Part shown: positions 32,576-41,025 of the stretch, piece after piece
How the letters are laid out: every line of letters begins with the position of its first letter
Numbering within the stretch: position 1 is the stretch's first letter
Source of the DNA: DSWT01 sp035373625
Lineage (GTDB): Bacteria > Chloroflexota > Anaerolineae > B4-G1 > SLSP01
DNA: 64,000 nucleotides
Direction of reading: 5' to 3'
NCBI GenBank assembly: GCA_035373625.1
Contig: DAOSNS010000009.1
Span: 55,699 to 119,698, forward strand
Position numbers and translations under genes: made by a program
The notes under the pieces: model-generated
What the model saw: only the letters and a program-made list of their open reading frames with translations
Told to the model about the DNA's origin: nothing
Databases searched by the model: none

Positions 32576-32715
32576 CGCCCAAATCGCTATGGCCGGTCTC
32601 CGACCGCGCCACCACAGCCTGAGGCTCAGGCGGGCGCGCATTGAAGACCGCCTCCAGCATCCCCCAACAAGTTGAAGTCACCGTAACGAGAATGATAAAA
32701 AAACCCGGCGCTCAC

Positions 32716-32743
32716 TTGACGCACGGCATGACCCGCATATAAT
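32716..32743 (+). promoter_or_regulatory. Near-consensus promoter of rubredoxin
   Basis: TTGACG (32716-32721), 16-bp spacer, perfect TATAAT (32738-32743). Between the start point and the ribosome site lies an ACTATCAAACCGAGGACTATCAGACTATT tract. The preceding 32576-32715 holds no gene; a stray GTAACGAGAATGATAAA at 32683-32699 matches a family A terminus. Confidence 0.75.
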
Positions 32744-32813
32744 GACGCCAGAGGTACACGGACCGTCCAACTATCAAACCGAGGACTATCAGACTATTTC
32801 CAGGAGGATTGCC

Positions 32814-32975
32814 ATGAAAAAATACGAGTGTGTGGTGTGTGGCTATGTGTATGATCCGGAAAAAGGTGACCCCGATAACGGCATTGCGCCGGGAACGCCC
32901 TTTGAAGACCTGCCCGATGATTGGTCATGTCCTGATTGTGGCGCCAGTAAGGACGATTTCGAGCCGCTGGATTAA
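32814..32975 (+). CDS. Rubredoxin
   Basis: A 53-residue one-iron electron carrier. C6, C9, C39 and C42 form the Fe(SCys)4 site (CVVCG and CPDCG), with the usual aromatic core (Y4, Y11, Y13, F30, W37). AGGAGG precedes the ATG. It is monocistronic, with a near-consensus promoter and a strong terminator, which suggests high expression. The redox partner is not encoded next to it. Confidence 0.97.
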   Translation: MKKYECVVCGYVYDPEKGDPDNGIAPGTPFEDLPDDWSCPDCGASKDDFEPLD

Positions 32976-32994
32976 CTAAGATGCTCTGATGTGG

Positions 32995-33037
32995 AATGTC
33001 CACACCTATGTTGTCGTTCAGGTGTGGACATTTTTTT
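32995..33037 (+). terminator. Strong terminator after rubredoxin
   Basis: Perfect 13-bp stem AATGTCCACACCT/AGGTGTGGACATT (32995-33007 with 33020-33032) followed by a T run to 33037. Confidence 0.9.
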
Positions 33038-33067
33038 AATTCCGGGATTGCTTAAAAAGTCCGCCTG

Positions 33068-34138
33068 ATGAGCCACACGTGGATAAACTACGCGCTCAAC
33101 CTGGCACGCATGGCCGTCGCAGCGACGCCACTGCGCCCGCTGGTGGTCGCGTATTGCCTCACGACATATTGCAACCTTAACTGCGTCTATTGCGAGGACT
33201 TCGGCGCGCGGCGTAATGCCCTTCAGCCGCCCCCGTTGCCGTTGGATGACGCCAAACGCTTGCTCGCCATCATCCGCCGGGCTACGAGCAGCCTCATCCT
33301 CACGGGTGGGGAGCCGCTGTTGTACCCGGATCTGGCGGCGTTGCTGGCCTATGCCCGCCACGACTTGCGTTTCCGCCACGTGACGTTGCTCACCAACGCG
33401 GCGCTGCTTCATGAGTCCCTGAACGTGCTGCCCCTGCTCGACCGTCTGATGGTGAGTGTGGATGCTGCCGATCCGACGCTGTGGGAGCAGACCATCGGCG
33501 CCCCATCCGGCGCGGCGCAAATCATCCGCGATAATGTCATCGCCGCGGCGCGACGTCAGAAGGCGGATGGGTTTCGGCTGGTCATCAATTGCGTGGTGAC
33601 GCCGGAGACGCTTGCGCAGGTGCCGGCAGTGCTGGATTGGTGCGCCGGGCACGGAATGTTGTTCTCTTTCTCACCGCAATCGGCCAACAACTGGCCCCGC
33701 TATGCGTTGCTGGTTTCACAAGAATACCGTGATCTGGTGATGGCGATGATCGCCCGCAAACGCCATGGGGCGCCGATCCTGGGCAGTATGGCCTATTTGC
33801 AGATGGTGTGGGGGTTTGATCCATACCCCTGTTATCCGCTGTTGGCACCGCGCGTGATGCCCGACGGCGGCCTGGCCTATCCCTGCCGCCCCATCGAGCG
33901 CGCCGGCGACGCTCACGGCGGGCACGATGTCAACTTGCTGGAGGTCGGCGACTGGCGCAAGGCCGTGCAGCACGCGATGGAGGTTTACGGCGCGCCGCCT
34001 TCGACCTGCGGCAGTTGTTACCAGCAGTGCTACGTGGAGCCATCGCTGATGCAGGCCCGTCCCTGGGCGCTGCTGAGCGAGCTGTTGCTCTACAAAGCCT
34101 CGCGGCAAGGGGGGATTGCCACCTATGCGCCGGGGTGA
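33068..34138 (+). CDS. Radical SAM protein with a C-terminal cysteine-rich (SPASM/twitch-like) region
   Basis: 356 residues. The radical SAM cluster CxxxCxxC is C35, C39 and C42 (CNLNCVYC), followed by the glycine motif LTGGEPLLYPDL. The C-terminal third carries further cysteines (DPYPCYPLL, LAYPCRPIE, CGSCYQQCY), suggesting at least one extra iron-sulfur cluster. Such proteins modify peptides, cofactors or lipids, and the substrate is unknown. Only a weak ribosome site is seen before the ATG. The next gene encodes an FAD oxidoreductase 53 bases away, a likely partner. Confidence 0.85.
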   Translation: MSHTWINYALNLARMAVAATPLRPLVVAYCLTTYCNLNCVYCEDFGARRNALQPPPLPLDDAKRLLAIIRRATSSLILTGGEPLLYPDLAALLAYARHDLRFRHVTLLTNAALLHESLNVLPLLDRLMVSVDAADPTLWEQTIGAPSGAAQIIRDNVIAAARRQKADGFRLVINCVVTPETLAQVPAVLDWCAGHGMLFSFSPQSANNWPRYALLVSQEYRDLVMAMIARKRHGAPILGSMAYLQMVWGFDPYPCYPLLAPRVMPDGGLAYPCRPIERAGDAHGGHDVNLLEVGDWRKAVQHAMEVYGAPPSTCGSCYQQCYVEPSLMQARPWALLSELLLYKASRQGGIATYAPG

Positions 34139-34191
34139 AAAGAATCGGTGCTCTCCGTGCAGATTCGCGTAACTCACAGATAAATATACCT

Positions 34192-35721
34192 ATGGCGACC
34201 CTATCACACGATACAATTATCATCGGTGGGGGACTGGCCGGACTGACGGCGGCGCTGCACCTGGCGGAACGTGGCCGGCGTCCGTTGGTATTGGAAGCCG
34301 ATCCCGTCCATGTGGGGGGGCGGCTCAAAGCCCGTCCCGACGTGACCTTTGAACACGCCGGCCAGCTCTGGCGCTTCGGCAGTGAGCACGGTGTCCACGG
34401 TGTCTGGTCGCCATACCGCAACCTTCAGGCGATGCTGGCGCGACACCACATTCGTCCGGTGCTCGTTCCGGCGCAAGAAGAAGCCTGGGTGCTCGCGCAC
34501 GGGCGTCGTGTGCGCCATGCCGACATCGGCAGCGCGATCCGCAACAGTTGGATTCCCGCGCCGTTTCATTACCTGGGGATGTTCGCGCGTCCACGCTTTT
34601 GGACGATGATGAGCGTGCGCAATTTCGTCTCTCTCTTCCGCGTACTCCCGACGCTGTTGGCGGCACTTTCGATAGACCCGCTGGCCGAAGATCAGCCGTT
34701 GTACGGGCTGACGCTGGCCGAAGTGTGCAAGGGCTGGTCGCCGGATATGACCTCGCTGTTCACCGGATTGTCGCGGAATGCATTGCCCGCCAATCCTGAT
34801 CAGATTCCGGCTTCGGGGTTCTTTGCGTTTTTGCGCTTTTACACTTTGAGACGCCGTGATGCCTGGGCATTTTCGTATTTCCCCACCGATAGCGCGCGCG
34901 CCGTCATCGCACCGTTGTTGGAAGTGTTGCACAGGCTTGGTGGTGAAGTAATCGTGGGGGCGCAGGTGACACGGCTGGCACGTGTGGAGGATCGCTGGTG
35001 CGTGGAAGCCGCCGGGCGCGCCTTCACCGCCACCCACGTCATCCTGGCAACGGATGCGCCCGCGACTGCGGCCTTGCTCCGCGCCAGCCCCGCTACGACG
35101 GCGCAAGCTGCGGGGCTACGTCTTCCCGGCGGATGGCCTTCCGCCGTGGTGCGCCTGTGGTTTGCGCGCGCGCCGGAACGTCGCGGAGCCGAAGCGGGCA
35201 TCTTTTCCGGGGATTTCGTGCCGGACAACTTCTTCTGGCTGCATCGTATCTACGACGATTATATTCGCTGGGCGCGTGCGACGGGGGGAAGTGCCCTTGA
35301 GGCGCACATCTACGGGCCGCCTGAATTGCTTGCGCTGCCCGATGCGGCACTGCTCGCGCAGGTCATCGCCGACGTTACCCGTGTGTGGCCGGAGCTGAAA
35401 GGTCATCTCTTGCACACTGCCCTCACGCGCAATGAGGCGACCCACACATTGCTTCATGCCGGGCGGCCGGAGGAACATCTGGGCGTCATCACCCCCTGGC
35501 CGAACCTTTTCTGCTGTGGGGACTGGGTACGCGACGCCAACCCGGCCATGTTTATGGAGCGGGCCTGCGTGACGGGGATCAAGGCCGCCAACGCCGTCCT
35601 GCAAGCCTATGATGTGGCGACCTGGCCACTGTTGGCCGCCCCGCGTCCAGAACCCCTGGCCTGGGCAATTGAGATGGATATGCGCAACATCAGGCTGCGT
35701 ATGAAAGCACGGAGGAAATAA
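34192..35721 (+). CDS. FAD-dependent oxidoreductase (phytoene desaturase/amine oxidase-like)
   Basis: 509 residues from the ATG at 34192, chosen because the FAD motif TIIIGGGLAGLTAALHLAERG begins eight residues later; no clear ribosome site is visible. The dinucleotide fold continues with VLEADPVHVGGRLKA, and the C-terminal closing motif is NLFCCGDWVRDANPAMFMERACVTGIKAAN. This end resembles carotenoid desaturases and related isoprenoid dehydrogenases. No phytoene synthase or squalene genes are nearby, so substrate is open. It lies directly after a radical SAM gene. Confidence 0.82.
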   Translation: MATLSHDTIIIGGGLAGLTAALHLAERGRRPLVLEADPVHVGGRLKARPDVTFEHAGQLWRFGSEHGVHGVWSPYRNLQAMLARHHIRPVLVPAQEEAWVLAHGRRVRHADIGSAIRNSWIPAPFHYLGMFARPRFWTMMSVRNFVSLFRVLPTLLAALSIDPLAEDQPLYGLTLAEVCKGWSPDMTSLFTGLSRNALPANPDQIPASGFFAFLRFYTLRRRDAWAFSYFPTDSARAVIAPLLEVLHRLGGEVIVGAQVTRLARVEDRWCVEAAGRAFTATHVILATDAPATAALLRASPATTAQAAGLRLPGGWPSAVVRLWFARAPERRGAEAGIFSGDFVPDNFFWLHRIYDDYIRWARATGGSALEAHIYGPPELLALPDAALLAQVIADVTRVWPELKGHLLHTALTRNEATHTLLHAGRPEEHLGVITPWPNLFCCGDWVRDANPAMFMERACVTGIKAANAVLQAYDVATWPLLAAPRPEPLAWAIEMDMRNIRLRMKARRK

Positions 35722-35790
35722 AAGGAGAAGAGAACGGGGAATCCTACTCGTTACCCAATCCCCAATCCCTAATCACAGAGGAACGATACA

Positions 35791-36261
35791 ATGGACATCG
35801 CAGAGAAATTTACCGTACTTTTGCACAGAATCAATGAGATCGTCAATACAAGCAACATAGACCGCGACGCAAAGTTGTATGCGATCTGCGAATTGTTGCA
35901 GACGCACATCACGCACTACGACTGGGTAGGTTTCTATCTGGTGGACCCTGCCCGTGAGCGGGAACTGGTGCTGGGGCCGTTTGTCGGTGCGCCGACGGAG
36001 CACACACGCATCGCCTTCGGACAGGGCATCTGCGGGCAGGCTGCCGAAACGGAGATGACATTCGTGATCCAGGACGTAACACAGGAGACGAATTACCTCT
36101 CGTGCAGCCCGCATGTGAAATCGGAGATCGTAGTGCCCATCTTTAAGGACGGGGGGATCGTGGGAGAAATTGATATTGATTCCCATACGTTTGCCCCTTT
36201 CACGCAAGCCGACAATGCCTTTTTGGAGCAAGTTGCCCATCTCGTCGCCGCGCTGTTTTAG
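35791..36261 (+). CDS. GAF-domain free-methionine-(R)-sulfoxide reductase-like protein
   Basis: A 156-residue single GAF domain. WVGFYLVD, LGPFVGAPTEHTRI, GQGICGQAA and SEIVVPIF follow the fRMsr pattern. C81 and C105 correspond to E. coli Cys94 and catalytic Cys118 (24 residues apart in both). The position of Cys84, the resolving cysteine, is His71. The protein could reduce free Met-R-sulfoxide with C81 as resolving residue, or could be a ligand-binding GAF protein. The leader contains a CCCAATCCCCAATCCCTAATC tract before an AGAGGAA site. Confidence 0.85.
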   Translation: MDIAEKFTVLLHRINEIVNTSNIDRDAKLYAICELLQTHITHYDWVGFYLVDPARERELVLGPFVGAPTEHTRIAFGQGICGQAAETEMTFVIQDVTQETNYLSCSPHVKSEIVVPIFKDGGIVGEIDIDSHTFAPFTQADNAFLEQVAHLVAALF

Positions 36262-36358
36262 TTTTTATAGGGAGTGCTCTACGAACTCTTAAGAAATAAT
36301 CCGGCCATAGGACAGAATCCCATGGCGCGTTGCGAATGTGCCAATCAGGAGCTTATTT

Positions 36359-37147
36359 ATGGAAAACGAATCACCCTATGCTATCCAGACCCAATCGCTC
36401 ACCCGGCGCTTCGGCGAAGTGGTGGCCGTCAATGACCTGAATCTTGCCGTGCCACGCGGCATCATCTTCGGCTTCCTGGGGCCGAACGGCGCAGGCAAAT
36501 CCACAACGATCAATATGCTCATCGGCGTGCTACCACCGACGCAAGGACAGGCATGGGTGGCCGGCTTCAATGTCCGCGAGCAGCCCGTCGAAGTAAAACG
36601 GCGCATCGGCGTTGTCCCCGAATCGCTGGGACTGTATCAGCGGCTCACAGCCGTCGAACAGATCGAACTGGTAGGACGCCTGCACGGCTTGAGCGTCTCC
36701 GAAATCCGCGCACGTATTCCCACACTGCTGGCCTTGCTTGAGCTGCAAGACAAAGCCGACAAGATGATCCTCGATTATTCACAGGGGATGATGAAGAAAA
36801 CCGCCCTGGCCTGCGCGCTGATTCACGCACCGGAGATTCTGTTCATGGACGAACCGTTTGAGAGCGTGGATCCCATCTCCACCAAAGCCATCAAAGCCCT
36901 GTTACGCGATATGGTTCACCAGCGGGGCACCACAGTCTTTTTCTCCACACACGTGATGGAATTGGCCGAACGTTTTTGCGACCAGGTGGGCATCATTAAC
37001 AAAGGCCGATTGGTGGCGATGGGCGACATCCCCACGCTGCGCGCGCAGGCACAACTGCCCGCCGATGCACCACTTGAAGATGTATTTGTACGCCTCGTCG
37101 GCGCAGAATCGGACGCCCAATCACAATTGGGCTGGCTGACCCGGTAG
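36359..37147 (+). CDS. ABC-2 type transporter ATP-binding protein
   Basis: 262 residues from the ATG at 36359 (AGGAG site). Walker A GPNGAGKST (about 41-49), the Q-loop region, an unusual signature YSQGMMKKTALA instead of LSGGQ, and Walker B ILFMDEPFESVDP followed by the switch histidine in FSTHVME. This is the DrrA/CcmA-like subfamily used by ABC-2 exporters. The gene sits 15 bases before a large membrane protein, its likely permease. Substrate unknown. Confidence 0.92.
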   Translation: MENESPYAIQTQSLTRRFGEVVAVNDLNLAVPRGIIFGFLGPNGAGKSTTINMLIGVLPPTQGQAWVAGFNVREQPVEVKRRIGVVPESLGLYQRLTAVEQIELVGRLHGLSVSEIRARIPTLLALLELQDKADKMILDYSQGMMKKTALACALIHAPEILFMDEPFESVDPISTKAIKALLRDMVHQRGTTVFFSTHVMELAERFCDQVGIINKGRLVAMGDIPTLRAQAQLPADAPLEDVFVRLVGAESDAQSQLGWLTR

Positions 37148-37162
37148 GACGGCAGGCTGCGT

Positions 37163-38860
37163 ATGCGATCCTCCCTTTTTGCTGAACTCAAGACACTTTT
37201 CTGGCTCCAGGGCAAGCTAACCCTGGCCATGTTTCGTAGCCGCCGGACCTCCGATTGGTTCTGGCTGCTACGTCTGGGGCTGGTGCTGATCCAGGGGGTT
37301 TTCATGTTCCCTGTGTTCATCCTGATGGGGATCGGTATAGCCATAGGATTGGCGTTGCTCTCGCCACGCGCCGCATTTGAGGCAACCGTGCTCGGCAATA
37401 CCGCGCTGATGCTCTTCTGGTTGATGATGCCCGGCATGTACAATTCCCAGATTATGGAACGCTTCGAGATGTCGCGCCTGTTCCCCCATCCCATCAGCTT
37501 CCGGGGGATTGTGGTGGGCAGCACACTGATGGGCGCTCTCAATATGACCGGCCTGTGGACAATTCCCATCCTGATCGGCGAAGTTGTGGGATTGGCGTGG
37601 CACAAACCGTTGGCCGCGCCATTGGTTGCTCTCGGCGCCATCCCAACCTTCGCGCTTCTGGTGTTGGCGGGCCGGCTGATGGACGATTTCTTCGATCTGG
37701 TTGCCAGTGACCGCCGCCTGCGCGCCATAATGCTGTTCATTCTTTCAGCCCCGTTTATATTTGTATGGCTGGGACAATACTACCTGCAATATGTCAGCCA
37801 CAATTTCGAACAATTGCCCGCATTTATTGACCCCGCCTTCGCGGCGCAGTTGCAGCAAGTGCGCGGCCCCAGCGACCTGCTAGAGATTCTGCGCCCATCG
37901 CGTTTTCTGCTGTGGCTTCCACCGGGATGGGCCAGCGCCGGCATGGGGATGATCATCACCGCAAGTTGGGGAAAGGGATTGCTGTTCCTGGCATTGTCGT
38001 TTGGGGCCGTCGGCGGATTGCTGTGGCTGCATGCCGGCGTCACGCGGCGGTTGATGGAAGGTGCGGCATTGACGGTGGGGGTGGAACGTGTGCGCACGCG
38101 CGGCCTGGGCCTGACACTGCCCGGCCCAACGGGGTTTTGGGCGCTCGTCGCCAAAGATTGGCGTTATCTATGGCGCAGTCCCCTGCCTCGACGCATGCTG
38201 TTTGCCGCACTGATCGTCCCCATTGTCACGATATTGCCGCTGTCCAACTTCCCCGCCGAAGACATGCCTCCCGAGGCTCAACTAGGCATACCGATGTTTA
38301 TCGGGTTGATGATCGTGTTTATGTTCAATATGATGATGAACATTGCACTCACCGCTAACTACTTCGGAGCCATAGACCGCGAGGGATTCGGGACGCTGGC
38401 CACCTCGGTAAGCGATTGGCGACACGTCTTGCTGTCTGCCAATTTGGCGATGTTCCTGTTTGCCGGGGGACTGTCCGTTCTCGTGGTCACTGTGGTGGCG
38501 CTCTTTACCGGCGGAGTGGCAACCTGGCCACTGCTGACATACATTGCGTTGGCGTTGCAAGTCAGCACCACGCCGGTTTACACGCTGGCGGCGATCTGGG
38601 GGCCTTATCGCATCGAACTCAAGTATAATATGCAAAGTCGCCAGGGGAACATCTGGGGACTTCTGGCGTGGCTTTTGGGCACACCGCCGGTCGCTCTGCT
38701 GGTGCTGTTGCCTTACTTCCTTTGGAAACCCAGCTTGTGGGTGACGCTGCCGTTAAGCGCCCTGTACAGCGTGGGACTGTACTGGCTCACGCTCAAGCCA
38801 CTGGCTAAACTTTTGCAGAACCGCCAACATATCATCCTGGAGCGTGTAAGCAAAGACTGA
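37163..38860 (+). CDS. ABC-2 type permease-like membrane protein
   Basis: 565 residues with about a dozen hydrophobic segments (for example at 35-65, 75-100, 125-160, 190-215, 255-285, 340-375, 400-450 and 480-545). It has no signal peptide. It follows the ABC ATPase directly and should form the membrane part of that exporter as a homodimer. Sequence-specific substrate clues are absent. Confidence 0.8.
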   Translation: MRSSLFAELKTLFWLQGKLTLAMFRSRRTSDWFWLLRLGLVLIQGVFMFPVFILMGIGIAIGLALLSPRAAFEATVLGNTALMLFWLMMPGMYNSQIMERFEMSRLFPHPISFRGIVVGSTLMGALNMTGLWTIPILIGEVVGLAWHKPLAAPLVALGAIPTFALLVLAGRLMDDFFDLVASDRRLRAIMLFILSAPFIFVWLGQYYLQYVSHNFEQLPAFIDPAFAAQLQQVRGPSDLLEILRPSRFLLWLPPGWASAGMGMIITASWGKGLLFLALSFGAVGGLLWLHAGVTRRLMEGAALTVGVERVRTRGLGLTLPGPTGFWALVAKDWRYLWRSPLPRRMLFAALIVPIVTILPLSNFPAEDMPPEAQLGIPMFIGLMIVFMFNMMMNIALTANYFGAIDREGFGTLATSVSDWRHVLLSANLAMFLFAGGLSVLVVTVVALFTGGVATWPLLTYIALALQVSTTPVYTLAAIWGPYRIELKYNMQSRQGNIWGLLAWLLGTPPVALLVLLPYFLWKPSLWVTLPLSALYSVGLYWLTLKPLAKLLQNRQHIILERVSKD

Positions 38861-38863
38861 TAC

Positions 38864-38915
38864 GATTTTGGATTTTAGATTTTGGATTTTAGATTTTGGA
38901 TTGTGGATTTGGGAT
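38864..38915. repeat. GATTTTGGATTTTA tandem tract in the DUF99 leader
   Basis: Seven- to eight-base units (GATTTTA/GATTTTG/GATTTGG) fill the space between the permease stop and the DUF99 start, so the tract itself provides the purine-rich bases before the ATG. Confidence 0.85.
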
Positions 38916-38921
38916 TTGCCG

Positions 38922-39500
38922 ATGAACACCGAACGCCAACCACGCATCGCCCATGTCATTGGGTTTGATGACGCACCCTTTACGCCGGATCACGTTGGCC
39001 CGGTGAAGATTGTGGGGGCCGTGTACGCGCGGTTGCGGTTCACCGGCGTCCTGATCGGCGAGATCGAAAAGGACGGCGATGACGCCGCCGAGACATTGGC
39101 ACGGCTGGTAAGCGGCTCCAAATTCGCCGATAACCTGCATCTGATTATGCTTCAGGGCATCGCCTTAGGAGGATTCAACGTGGTAGATGTGTTTGCGTTG
39201 CACGAACGGCTGGCATTACCCATTCTGGTCATTGCGCGCCATCAACCGAACATGACCGCCATCCGCGATGCCTTGCTCGGGCAAATCCCCGGTGGCGCGC
39301 AAAAATGGGCGCTTTTGGAACGCCTGGGGCCGATGGAGCCGCTGCGCAATGTCTACGTGCAACGCATCGGCCTGACGACGGCGCAGGCGACGACCGTACT
39401 CCGCGAGTTCACCATCGAGGGCCACATCCCTGAACCACTGCGCACCGCCCATTTGATTGCCGGCGCATTGACCAACGGCGAAAGTCGCGGACGGACATAG
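38922..39500 (+). CDS. DUF99 (UPF0215) family protein
   Basis: 192 residues from the ATG at 38922; the frame is open upstream but there encodes only the low-complexity tract. The family pattern is clear: VIGFDDAPF, VGAVYARLRFTGVL, IEKDGDDAAETL, MLQGIALGGFNVVDVF and HIPEPLRTAHLIA. DUF99 proteins are mostly archaeal, with sporadic bacterial members, and have an endonuclease V-like fold by structure prediction in the literature. Function is unproven. The gene is three bases from hypA, so it may be co-expressed with the nickel chaperones. Confidence 0.85.
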   Translation: MNTERQPRIAHVIGFDDAPFTPDHVGPVKIVGAVYARLRFTGVLIGEIEKDGDDAAETLARLVSGSKFADNLHLIMLQGIALGGFNVVDVFALHERLALPILVIARHQPNMTAIRDALLGQIPGGAQKWALLERLGPMEPLRNVYVQRIGLTTAQATTVLREFTIEGHIPEPLRTAHLIAGALTNGESRGRT

Positions 39501-39503
39501 AAC

Positions 39504-39887
39504 ATGCATGAATTGTCCATCACCGAAGAAATCCTGCGTATCGTCACCACGCATGCCCAACAGGCCGGCGTGGCCCGTGTCACCGACATCTACCTGGTCA
39601 TCGGTGATCTCACCAGCTTCATTGACGATTCGATCCAATTCTACTTTGAATTGTTATCCCCCGGCACGCTCGCCGAAGGGGCGGCCTTACACTTCCGACG
39701 CATCAAAACCCGCTTCCGCTGCCGACGTTGCGGACAAGAATTCGAGCCGGAGGGACACAACTGGACGTGCCCGGCCTGCGGCGCCCTCGGTGGCGACGTG
39801 ACCGCCGGGAAAGAATTTTACGTTGAAAGCATCGAAGTCATAGACAAAATAACCGGTACTGAGGAAGCAGCGCTGGGGGATCGGTGA
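39504..39887 (+). CDS. hypA: Hydrogenase/urease nickel chaperone HypA
   Basis: 127 residues. It starts MHELSITEEI, with the nickel ligand H2. The zinc site is C73, C76, C89 and C92 (CRRCG and CPACG). HypA passes nickel with HypB to [NiFe]-hydrogenase precursors. It overlaps no gene but is only three bases from DUF99 and 63 bases from hypB. The C-terminal tail is somewhat longer than in E. coli. Confidence 0.96.
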   Translation: MHELSITEEILRIVTTHAQQAGVARVTDIYLVIGDLTSFIDDSIQFYFELLSPGTLAEGAALHFRRIKTRFRCRRCGQEFEPEGHNWTCPACGALGGDVTAGKEFYVESIEVIDKITGTEEAALGDR

Positions 39888-39950
39888 GATGTTAACAAAC
39901 CGGTCACTCGCAATGACTCTATTACCAATTACACCGCAGGAGGTTCTAAA

Positions 39951-40637
39951 ATGTCCGGGCAAGTGACACCCACTCGTGTTCCCGTTGTGCAAAAGTTACT
40001 GACCGCCAATGAACAGGTGGCGGCGGACAATCGCGAGTATTTTGCCGCACGCCACGTCACGGTGATCAACATCATGGCAGCGCCGGGCGCGGGGAAGACG
40101 ACCCTGCTTATGGCGACCATCACCGCGTTGCCGGAGCTGCGCATCGGCGTCGTCGAAGGCGACGTAGCTTCGCAGGTGGATGCCGACAAGATCGCTACGA
40201 CCGGTGTACCTGTTGTGCAAATCAACACCGGCGGCGCGTGCCATCTCGACGCTCCGATGCTCCGCCGCGCCATGCCGGAGTTGCCGCTGGATGACCTGGA
40301 CGTCCTTTTCATCGAAAATGTCGGCAATCTGATCTGCCCGGTGTCCTTCGATCTCGGTCAAAGCTACAACGTGGGTCTGATCAGCCTGCCCGAAGGTGAC
40401 GATAAGCCTTACAAATATCCGGCAATTTTTGAGGCCGTGGACCTGGTGATCGTCACCAAGCTGGACTTGCGTCCGTATCTCGATTTCGACCTTGACAGGT
40501 TCACCGGGTTAGTTCACGGCCTCAACCCGGATGTGCCGGTGTTGTACCTGTCGGCCAAAACCGGCGAGGGTATGGGCGACTGGCTGCACTGGGTAAAAAC
40601 ACATCTGCATACCCTTGAAATGCCTCCGGTTTCCTAA
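39951..40637 (+). CDS. hypB: Hydrogenase nickel incorporation GTPase HypB
   Basis: A 228-residue SIMIBI-class GTPase. The P-loop is AAPGAGKTT (about 43-51), then GDVASQVDADKI, the metal-binding NTGGACHLDAPM and ENVGNLICPVSFDLG, and the base-recognition motif TKLDL. The N-terminal His-rich or CxxCGC nickel-storage segment of some HypB proteins is absent. AGGAGG precedes the ATG. No hydrogenase subunit or hypCDEF gene is in the window. Confidence 0.96.
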   Translation: MSGQVTPTRVPVVQKLLTANEQVAADNREYFAARHVTVINIMAAPGAGKTTLLMATITALPELRIGVVEGDVASQVDADKIATTGVPVVQINTGGACHLDAPMLRRAMPELPLDDLDVLFIENVGNLICPVSFDLGQSYNVGLISLPEGDDKPYKYPAIFEAVDLVIVTKLDLRPYLDFDLDRFTGLVHGLNPDVPVLYLSAKTGEGMGDWLHWVKTHLHTLEMPPVS

Positions 40638-40646
40638 AAAACCTTA

Positions 40647-40754
40647 GAGCTATCGCATTTGGGAAACTTTGTCCCGGCGTGCTGTCTATTGTGCCGCTAA
40701 AGCGGTATCTTTAGACCGTGTTTGGTTTCCGAAAGCAGCCAAATGCGATAGCTC
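40647..40754. mobile_element. MITE family C (inverted-repeat element)
   Basis: 108 bp bounded by the perfect 16-bp inverted repeat GAGCTATCGCATTTGG/CCAAATGCGATAGCTC, with inner partial pairing GGGAAAC/GTTTCC. No ORF and no clear target duplication. A decayed right end is present at 18603-18626. Confidence 0.65.
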
Positions 40755-40767
40755 CCCCCAAAAACCC

Positions 40768-40898
40768 CAGGACCTTATCATTCTTGCTCCGAGGGGGACG
40801 CCAGTTCCCCGTTTTTAGCTGATAGAGTTGAGAAACGCGGAGCTGGCGATCCGCTCATAGCCAGCCGAAGTCCCTGTAACGAGAATGATAAAGCCCTG
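40768..40898. mobile_element. MITE family A, copy 3 (inverted, full length)
   Basis: 131 bp, ends CAGGACCTTATCATTCTTG and CGAGAATGATAAAGCCCTG. It lies in the opposite orientation to copies 1 and 2. No target duplication is visible, and no ORF. Confidence 0.75.
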
Positions 40899-40910
40899 AG
40901 AAAAAAACCC

Positions 40911-40938
40911 TTGACAGTTATGGAAATAACACTATACT
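40911..40938 (+). promoter_or_regulatory. Consensus-like promoter of the acetate gene cluster
   Basis: Perfect TTGACA (40911-40916), 16-bp spacer, TATACT (40933-40938). Start near 40945, leader about 80 nt. It lies 12 bases from the end of MITE A copy 3. Confidence 0.8.
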
Positions 40939-41025
40939 GTGGGATGGTTTCCTTACAGTCGTAGATTTATAATGCAGCGATGGACATCCTCCTGTTCATC
41001 TTAAACCAATAATTGAGGAATGAGC

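Noticed and set aside
38868..38921. Longer start for the DUF99 protein (MDFRFWILDFGLW...)
   Set aside because: These residues are encoded only by the low-complexity tract; family similarity starts after 38922.
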